DNA of 12,004 bases from Ruminococcus sp. UBA4383 (lineage in GTDB: Bacteria > Bacillota > Clostridia > Oscillospirales > Ruminococcaceae): contig DGRR01000060.1 of NCBI GenBank assembly GCA_002389995.1, positions 1-12,004 of the forward strand, read 5' to 3'. Shown piece after piece: positions 6,968-12,004 of this stretch. The number at the start of each line of letters is the position of its first letter. Position 1 is the stretch's first letter. The notes under the pieces are model-generated. The model had not been told where the DNA came from and ran no database searches. It saw nothing but the letters and a program-made list of their open reading frames with translations. The position numbers and the translations under genes were made by a program.

Positions 6968-9001
6968 ATGGCAGTAATAACTAAAATACTCGGTACGGCT
7001 CTCGGCTGGATTATGAGAGGCTGTTTCAGTATAACAAAAAATTATGGCATAAGTATTATCGTATTTACTTTCATAACTAAAATAATCCTTTTCCCGCTGA
7101 GTATCCTCACTCAGAAAAACTCAATCAAAATGGTTCGGCTCATGCCCGAAGAAAATGCACTGAAAATAAAATATATTGATGATAAGGACAAGCTCGCAGA
7201 CGAAAGACTTGCCCTTTACAAGAAATATAAATATAATCCCATGCTCAGTTCAGTGCCTTTGCTTTTGCAGATTCCGCTTGTTCTCGGACTTGTATATGTA
7301 ATATACAGACCGCTTTCCTATGTCCTCGGAATAGACGAAAGCATAGTTAATAATCTGAGAGAATGGCTTGTATCTCTTGTAGGTGCTGCAAATGTTCAGG
7401 ATAATTCCTATCAGGTTGAAATAATAAACCGCATACAGAACGGTATACTCCCCGACTTTACGGGAGATTTTATTGATGAAATAAACAGTCTCAATATGAA
7501 TTTCCTCGGCTTTGACCTTGCGGCAACTCCTTCATTCAAGGAAAATTATATCCTGCTTTTAATACCGCTTCTTTCAGGAATAAGCGCATGGCTTCTCTGC
7601 TATGTTCAGAATAAAATAAATGTTTTGCAGGTAACTCAGAATAATGCAACAAAAATTGCAACTACTGTATTTATGGTAGCATTCTCAGCATATTTTTCAT
7701 TCTTAGTTCCTGCGGGTGTAGGTCTTTACTGGATATTCGGAAATTTATTCGCTATACCCCCGATGTATCTGCTGAATATAATCATTCCGCCTAAAAAATA
7801 CGTTGACCTCGATTACCTCAATAAAATCAATGAACAGCGTATCGAAAAGGAAAAAATCCATAAGAAATATAAATCCCGTGAAAAGGAAGATTACAAGAGA
7901 TTTTTCTCCGTTGAAAAAATGGAGCTTATGATTTATTCCGAACAGAGCGGTTTCTATAAGTATTTCAAGGATATTATTGACTATATCTGCGAACACTCAG
8001 ATATTCAGATTCACTATGTCACAAGTGACCCCGATGATATTATTTTCAAGGACGAAAGAAAACAGATAAGCTCCTACTATATCGCATCAGACCAGTATCT
8101 CGTTCCGCTTTTCATGAAGCTTGACTGCAAAATGTGCCTGCTGACCGTTCCCGACCTCGAAAAATATCACCTCAAACGTTCAAGAATAAATAAAAACGTT
8201 GAGTATGTCTTTGTAAGTCACGGTATGGGCAGTACCGCACTTACCCTCAGAACAGGCGCACTTAACTGGTATGATACTGTATTCTGTCCCGGTGTTGATA
8301 CCTTCAACGAAATCCGTGATGCCGAAGAACTCTACAAAACTCCCAAAAAACGCCTCGTTGAAACAGGTTATCCCCTCATTGACGAAATGCTCGCTCAGTA
8401 TGAAAGCAAAGAGCATAAACAGAATAAAATCCCCAAAATCCTTATAGCTCCCTCATGGCAGCCCGATAATATCATTGATATGTGCGCTGAACAGATTCTC
8501 GATAACCTCAAAAATACCGACTATGAAATAATCCTCCGCCCTCACCCCCAGCAGGTAAGACATCAGCCCGAAAAATTTGAGATATTCAAGGAAAAATATA
8601 AGGACTGCAAAAATATCGAGATTCAGACAGATTTCTCCTCAAATAATCCTATCATGGAATCCGATATCCTCATTACTGACTGGTCTGATATTTCATGGGA
8701 ATACGCTTTCGTTACAAAACGCCCGATAATTTTCATCAATACCCCCATGAAAGTCATGAACCCCGAATGGGAAAAAATCAAAACTAAACCAATTAATATT
8801 TCCCTCAGAAATGAACTCGGCAAGGCTCTCGATGTTGAACAGGTCGGACAGATTAATGATGTAATCAAGGATATGTTAAGCCGCCGTGAAGAATATCATG
8901 ACCAAATTGACAGAGTTTTCCACGAACACGTTTATAATATCGGAAAAAGTAAAATTCTCTGCGGAAAATATGTCATCAAGTCCATACAGAATAAAGTATA
9001 A
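6968..9001 (+). CDS. YidC/Oxa1 insertase domain fused to TagB/TagF-like glycerophosphotransferase domain
   Basis: This 677-residue protein joins two known families. Residues 1-275 are YidC/Oxa1-like: ALGWIMRG and NYGISIIVFTFITKIILFPL (25-44), a conserved charge (Lys38) in the first core helix, a second membrane region at about 94-121, others at 194-215 and 229-270, and the YidC hallmark VPAGVGLYWIFGN (247-259). No lipoprotein signal is present, as in clostridial YidC. A basic linker (276-315) leads to residues 316-677, a CDP-glycerol glycerophosphotransferase-type GT-B domain with VSHGM (416-420), GYP (467-469), RPHP (524-527) and ILITDWSDISWEYAF (567-581), matching the TagF pattern ITDYSSxxFDF. 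TagF-type enzymes move polyol phosphate from CDP donors to wall polymers on the cytoplasmic face. Here the donor could be a CMP-phosphonate. AAGAGG at 6955-6960 drives it. No frame break occurs at the junction, so the fusion is real in this read. Confidence 0.9.
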   Translation: MAVITKILGTALGWIMRGCFSITKNYGISIIVFTFITKIILFPLSILTQKNSIKMVRLMPEENALKIKYIDDKDKLADERLALYKKYKYNPMLSSVPLLLQIPLVLGLVYVIYRPLSYVLGIDESIVNNLREWLVSLVGAANVQDNSYQVEIINRIQNGILPDFTGDFIDEINSLNMNFLGFDLAATPSFKENYILLLIPLLSGISAWLLCYVQNKINVLQVTQNNATKIATTVFMVAFSAYFSFLVPAGVGLYWIFGNLFAIPPMYLLNIIIPPKKYVDLDYLNKINEQRIEKEKIHKKYKSREKEDYKRFFSVEKMELMIYSEQSGFYKYFKDIIDYICEHSDIQIHYVTSDPDDIIFKDERKQISSYYIASDQYLVPLFMKLDCKMCLLTVPDLEKYHLKRSRINKNVEYVFVSHGMGSTALTLRTGALNWYDTVFCPGVDTFNEIRDAEELYKTPKKRLVETGYPLIDEMLAQYESKEHKQNKIPKILIAPSWQPDNIIDMCAEQILDNLKNTDYEIILRPHPQQVRHQPEKFEIFKEKYKDCKNIEIQTDFSSNNPIMESDILITDWSDISWEYAFVTKRPIIFINTPMKVMNPEWEKIKTKPINISLRNELGKALDVEQVGQINDVIKDMLSRREEYHDQIDRVFHEHVYNIGKSKILCGKYVIKSIQNKV

Positions 9002-9004
9002 TGA

Positions 9005-9028
9005 AAAGCCGTCCGAATGGGCGGCTTT
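9005..9028 (+). terminator. Rho-independent terminator after the YidC-transferase gene
   Basis: AAAGCCGTCC (9005-9014) pairs with GGGCGGCTTT (9019-9028) around a GAAT loop with one G-T pair. It begins 3 bp after the stop codon and is followed by GTTTATTAT. It is the first clear terminator downstream of the promoter at 420, so it may end transcripts from both promoters. Confidence 0.82.
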
Positions 9029-9169
9029 GTTTATTATATACAAATTTATATATTGAAATTTATTTATTCATACAAAGTTGAAATCAAAAAGTAAAAAGTA
9101 GGGCTTTTTTCGACATTTATATATAGAAGGGAAAATTATCCCGTCAAAAACCTCTGAGGAGTGATTATT

Positions 9170-10729
9170 ATGTTGAAAAAATTAACCGCCGCAATAACTG
9201 CAATACTCACTGTATGCTGTGCTGATGTAGTCAGTGTATCAGCCACTGAAATCGAAAACCTTGACAGCTTTGGCTACAAAAGCGTAGTCAATGTCCCTGT
9301 ACTTGACGCAGGTGTTGATCTTTCTGATACTGACCCGACACATGATGAAAACTACATAAAATATGTGGAAAGTCTCAGGGAATACGGCTATAAACCCGTC
9401 CCCGAACTCGTTGAGACATTCAGAAGCAAGTACACCTTTGAAGAACCTGATATTATAAACGTTTACAGCAAGGAATCAGGTCAGCCCCGCTGTTCATATG
9501 AGGTTGAATCCGTACATATTCCGTTTGTCACAAGAATCACAGTCTCCGAAACAAATATCGACACAGAGTCCGTTGCAAATGATATAAAAAATATCATAAA
9601 CAGCGAAAATGCAGAAGTATCAGCCTATAACGCTTCAAAGAATACATTTTTCAGCATCACTTTCAATGACTTTTCTCCTGAAGAAAGCTATGAACTTTCG
9701 CTGAAAGTTGCTGATATGCTCAGTGAAAACTACACAATAGAATCTGCTGTTGAAAATTTCAGCTACCGTAAATTTGATGACATTACTGTTGAATATGACG
9801 TTTTCATAAAAGCAGAAAATTCAAATTTCGTGATGATGCATGACTTATCAGCGGAAGAACTTGAAAATTTCAACAAAAAACTTTCAGAAAATAATGTAAA
9901 GGCTCATTTTGAAACTTCAACCGAATCAGAATCATATGGACTTGCAATATATGATGAGGGGCTTACATCAGCGGAAATCCGTGAAAATGCCGAGAAAATA
10001 CAGGAAATAACAGGATTCTCCCCACAGGCAGGCAGTACCGAAGTAATTACCCCCAGCTATGGATTATGTGTAAACTTTTCAGCAAGGTACAAAGTCTCAG
10101 ACGAGATAAAAGAACGCATGGAACAGGAACAGACTGCAATTCCCGTTGTCCTGACTTATGAGAATATGTCTCTTTACAATGTAGAGAAAACCTATACTTC
10201 AAAAGTCAATGATTATAAAGAACTCATAGCAATGCAATATGCCTTCAATTACACTGCTGAGGAAAAGAAAAAACTTATCGAGGATTTCAAAACTACAACA
10301 TGGACTAACCTTATATCAAGGGAAAGAGAAAACAGAGTTAAATATGTTCTGAAATATTCTGACCTTTCAATTGATGATGTTTCCTATTCAATTGGAGAAT
10401 CAAAAATATCATGCACTCTCACCCCTGAACAGATAGACAATATCGCTGACAGCAACAATATAAAATCAATCCGCATGATTTATGTCGGTGAAGATTTTGA
10501 TACGGAAAATCAGGCTTTCTATGACAGTTTTTCCCCTGTCGAGGGCGATGCAAACGGCGATAAAAGAGTAAGCATATCCGATTCTGTCTGCATATTGCAG
10601 TATATTGCAAACGCTGAAAAATACCCGCTTTCACCGACTTTGCTTGTCAATGCGGATATAGCCGACAATGACGGTGTGTCAGCATATGATGCAAGCTACA
10701 TTCAGAAAATAGATGCAGGACTTGTATAA
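9170..10729 (+). CDS. Secreted dockerin-containing protein of unknown function
   Basis: The 519-residue product starts with an export signal: KK at 3-4, a hydrophobic core, and a likely cleavage after VSVSA (21-25). The C-terminus, residues 459-519, is a type I dockerin. Its first calcium loop is DANGDKRVSISD (460-471) and its second is DIADNDGVSAYD, where Ala replaces the usual Asp/Asn at the third position. Dockerins bind cohesins on scaffoldins, so this protein is probably displayed on a cellulosome- or amylosome-like complex. Residues 30-458 match no catalytic family I recognise. Helix-start motifs such as FSPEE (168), LSAEE (226), LTSAE (265), YTAEE (361) and LTPEQ (417) recur, suggesting repeated alpha/beta modules. 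I chose ATG 9170 over GTG 9161 because GAGGAG (9156-9161) lies 8 bp before it and overlaps the GTG. No clear promoter is seen in the 140-bp gap upstream. Confidence 0.88.
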   Translation: MLKKLTAAITAILTVCCADVVSVSATEIENLDSFGYKSVVNVPVLDAGVDLSDTDPTHDENYIKYVESLREYGYKPVPELVETFRSKYTFEEPDIINVYSKESGQPRCSYEVESVHIPFVTRITVSETNIDTESVANDIKNIINSENAEVSAYNASKNTFFSITFNDFSPEESYELSLKVADMLSENYTIESAVENFSYRKFDDITVEYDVFIKAENSNFVMMHDLSAEELENFNKKLSENNVKAHFETSTESESYGLAIYDEGLTSAEIRENAEKIQEITGFSPQAGSTEVITPSYGLCVNFSARYKVSDEIKERMEQEQTAIPVVLTYENMSLYNVEKTYTSKVNDYKELIAMQYAFNYTAEEKKKLIEDFKTTTWTNLISRERENRVKYVLKYSDLSIDDVSYSIGESKISCTLTPEQIDNIADSNNIKSIRMIYVGEDFDTENQAFYDSFSPVEGDANGDKRVSISDSVCILQYIANAEKYPLSPTLLVNADIADNDGVSAYDASYIQKIDAGLV

Positions 10730-10757
10730 GAAATCTACACTCTCCTTATATATGAAG

Positions 10758-10792
10758 CAAGGGACCGGCTTAAAGCCGGTCCCTTGTTTTTT
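10758..10792 (+). terminator. Strong Rho-independent terminator between converging genes
   Basis: CAAGGGACCGGC (10758-10769) and GCCGGTCCCTTG (10775-10786) form a perfect 12-bp stem around TTAAA, followed by six Ts (10787-10792). The T-run overlaps the TAA of the minus-strand flavodoxin gene. On the minus strand the hairpin is followed by a T-poor sequence, so termination there is likely weaker, although the hairpin lies just beyond that stop codon. Confidence 0.92.
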
Positions 10793-11267
10793 AAAGAGTA
10801 TCAACCCATGCTTTCAGTTCATCAACTGAGGGATTTCCGTTGAGGATTTTGCCTTCTTTTATGACAGTGTTTTCAGGAACGCTCTTTTTGAGGTCAGTAA
10901 CTGAACTTCCGAAACCGCTGCTGCCGCAGGTTGCAAAGAGGATAATTTCCTTTCCTGCAAAGTCGCCGCTTTCGAGGAAAGTATTAACGATAGTGGGGGC
11001 AGTATACCACCATATCGGGAAACCGAGGAAAATTTTATCGTATGCCGAAACGTCAGTATTTTTATCGGTAATTTCGGGTCTTGATGATTTGTCTTTCATT
11101 TCAACAGAACTTCTGGACTGTTTGTCCTGCCAGTTAAGGTCTGCGGAAGTGTAGGGAACAGCGGGTTTAATTTCGCAGATATCAGCACTTGCGGCTTTTG
11201 CGAGATTTTCTGCCACTTTTGCAGTAACTCCGCTTGCGCTGAAAAATGCAACTAATGTTTTGCTCAT
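10791..11267 (-). CDS. Flavodoxin (Flavodoxin_4-like)
   Basis: A 158-residue short-chain flavodoxin. The FMN phosphate loop is FSASGVTAKVAENLAK near the N-terminus (SASGVT at 10-15). FPIWWYTAP in the middle of the protein and FATCGSSGFGSS further on correspond to the isoalloxazine-binding loops. The sequence resembles the small flavodoxins often annotated as NAD(P)H-dependent or electron-transfer flavodoxins in Clostridia; the electron partner is unknown. I chose the ATG at 11267 because AAGGAGG (11276-11282) sits 8 bp upstream; a longer in-frame start at 11312 would add 15 residues with no ribosome binding site. It has its own consensus promoter (11301-11329). Confidence 0.9.
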   Translation of the reverse strand: MSKTLVAFFSASGVTAKVAENLAKAASADICEIKPAVPYTSADLNWQDKQSRSSVEMKDKSSRPEITDKNTDVSAYDKIFLGFPIWWYTAPTIVNTFLESGDFAGKEIILFATCGSSGFGSSVTDLKKSVPENTVIKEGKILNGNPSVDELKAWVDTL

Positions 11268-11300
11268 GGTATAAGCCTCCTTGATAAATATTGCTATATT

Positions 11301-11329
11301 ATTATAGCACAAACAAAAATATTTGTCAA
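11301..11329 (-). promoter_or_regulatory. Consensus sigma-A promoter of the flavodoxin gene
   Basis: On the minus strand TTGACA (11329-11324) and TATAAT (11306-11301) have a 17-bp spacer and no mismatch. It lies directly after the GNAT stop codon (11336-11338) and 34 bp upstream of the flavodoxin start, so flavodoxin is transcribed on its own. Confidence 0.87.
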
Positions 11330-11335
11330 GAATTA

Positions 11336-11770
11336 TTATTTTTCAAAATAAATCATATCTTTTAGCTGTACACCACATTCATATATAGGGTGGTCATAAT
11401 TTTCGATGAAGAAATTTTTTATTCTGTAAGCCTCTTTAAATCCGCATTTCTGATAAAAAGGAACAGTAAGCGGACTGTCTCCCGTGCCGACTTTTATTTT
11501 TTTGAAACGTTGATATTTTTTCTCTATAAATTCGATAAATTTTCTGCCGTAGCCCATATTCTGATACTGCGGATATACGGAGATATTTTTTATTTCAAGG
11601 ACGGAATTTCCCTCATCAGTGACGACACAGACGGCAACAACTTCATTTTCTTTCATTATATACATAGTTCCCCGTTCAAGATAGCGGTCAATCATGCTTT
11701 CCTGCTCATCGCCCAGAAGAAGAAGGTCAAGATATTTTTTCTTATTATTTTCAACTTTGATTATTTCCAT
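11336..11770 (-). CDS. GNAT-family N-acetyltransferase (YvbK-like)
   Basis: A 144-residue single-domain acetyltransferase. The acetyl-CoA pyrophosphate loop is QNMGYGRKFIEF (70-81), following the IKNISVYPQYQ strand; the C-terminus has VPFYQKCGFKEAYR, the usual motif B. The order of motifs resembles the YvbK-type GNATs of Firmicutes, whose substrate is unknown. The ATG at 11770 is supported by GGAGG at 11775-11779, only 4 bp upstream. The 5S rRNA terminator ends just 17 bp before the start, leaving no room for a separate promoter. A longer open frame upstream (to 11950) runs through the 5S gene and is not coding. Confidence 0.87.
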   Translation of the reverse strand: MEIIKVENNKKKYLDLLLLGDEQESMIDRYLERGTMYIMKENEVVAVCVVTDEGNSVLEIKNISVYPQYQNMGYGRKFIEFIEKKYQRFKKIKVGTGDSPLTVPFYQKCGFKEAYRIKNFFIENYDHPIYECGVQLKDMIYFEK

Positions 11771-11786
11771 AATTCCTCCAATAAAA

Positions 11787-11813
11787 AAATCCCGTCCCAA
11801 AAGGACAGGATTT
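11787..11813 (-). terminator. Rho-independent terminator of the rRNA operon
   Basis: On the minus strand AAATCCTGTCC (11813-11803) pairs with GGACGGGATTT (11797-11787), with one T-G pair and a five-base loop, followed by a T-run through 11783. It lies 11 bp after the 3' end of 5S and just before the GNAT gene. Confidence 0.9.
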
Positions 11814-11823
11814 CCGAAAAAGT

Positions 11824-11939
<116 letters not shown>

Positions 11940-11989
11940 TTTGAAAACATAAGAAAAAAGCAATTTCAATCAAACTCTCTGAAACAAAA

Positions 11990-12004
11990 GGAAAAGCCCT
12001 CGAC
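11990..12004 (-). rRNA. 3' terminus of 23S ribosomal RNA (rest outside window)
   Basis: The minus strand begins GTCGAGGGCTTTTCC at the right edge. Firmicute 23S genes end in a GGTCGAGGACTT-like sequence, and a 23S gene is expected here upstream of 5S. The 50-bp spacer to 5S is AT-rich and contains no tRNA. Only about 15 bases of the gene are seen, so the end is approximate. Confidence 0.65.

Noticed and set aside
9161..9169. GTG start at 9161 for the dockerin protein, adding three residues
   Set aside because: The GTG overlaps the GAGGAG ribosome binding site, and ATG at 9170 sits at the expected 8-bp spacing.
9029..9169. A promoter or riboswitch upstream of the dockerin gene
   Set aside because: The stretch is AT-rich with several partial TTGAAA and TATATA matches, but none with proper spacing, and no riboswitch core was recognised.

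Overview
The window looks like chromosome from a Gram-positive gut or rumen clostridium close to Ruminococcus. The reasons are a type I dockerin on a secreted protein, AT-rich coding sequence with strong AAGGAG/GGAGG ribosome binding sites, consensus sigma-A promoters (TTGACA, 17 bp, TATAAT), clostridial-type YidC and YacP/Rae1 sequences, and a clostridial 23S-5S junction. The species cannot be fixed from this window.

Layout: (1) 1-390, the 3' part of a YacP/Rae1-type NYN endonuclease gene. (2) 507-6594, a tightly packed plus-strand operon behind a perfect sigma-A promoter. Its order is PEP mutase with an N-terminal nucleotidylyltransferase domain, metallophosphoesterase, extended SDR, LicC/PntC-like nucleotidyltransferase, unassigned Rossmann oxidoreductase, and phosphonopyruvate decarboxylase. 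(3) 6608-9001, a near-consensus internal promoter, a 5'-UTR hairpin, a small membrane protein, and a 677-residue protein joining a YidC/Oxa1 insertase domain to a TagB/TagF-type (CDP-glycerol glycerophosphotransferase-like) domain, closed by a terminator at 9005-9028. (4) 9170-10729, a secreted dockerin protein of unknown function, then a strong terminator. (5) On the minus strand, a flavodoxin gene (10791-11267), a YvbK-like GNAT acetyltransferase gene (11336-11770), and the distal end of an rRNA operon (5S at 11824-11939, its terminator, and the last bases of 23S at the right edge).

How it fits together (inference): PEP mutase makes phosphonopyruvate from PEP and Ppd decarboxylates it irreversibly to phosphonoacetaldehyde. 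No aminotransferase for 2-aminoethylphosphonate (AEP), no iron alcohol dehydrogenase and no phosphonate hydrolase is encoded here, so one of the two Rossmann proteins may reduce the aldehyde to 2-hydroxyethylphosphonate. The nucleotidyltransferase(s) could then make a CMP-phosphonate, and the YidC-fused TagF-like enzyme could transfer the phosphonate (or a polyol phosphate) to a membrane or cell-surface acceptor. The most notable point is this possible cell-surface phosphonate decoration pathway ending in an insertase-transferase fusion. The enzyme families are well supported; the linked pathway and its product are hypotheses.
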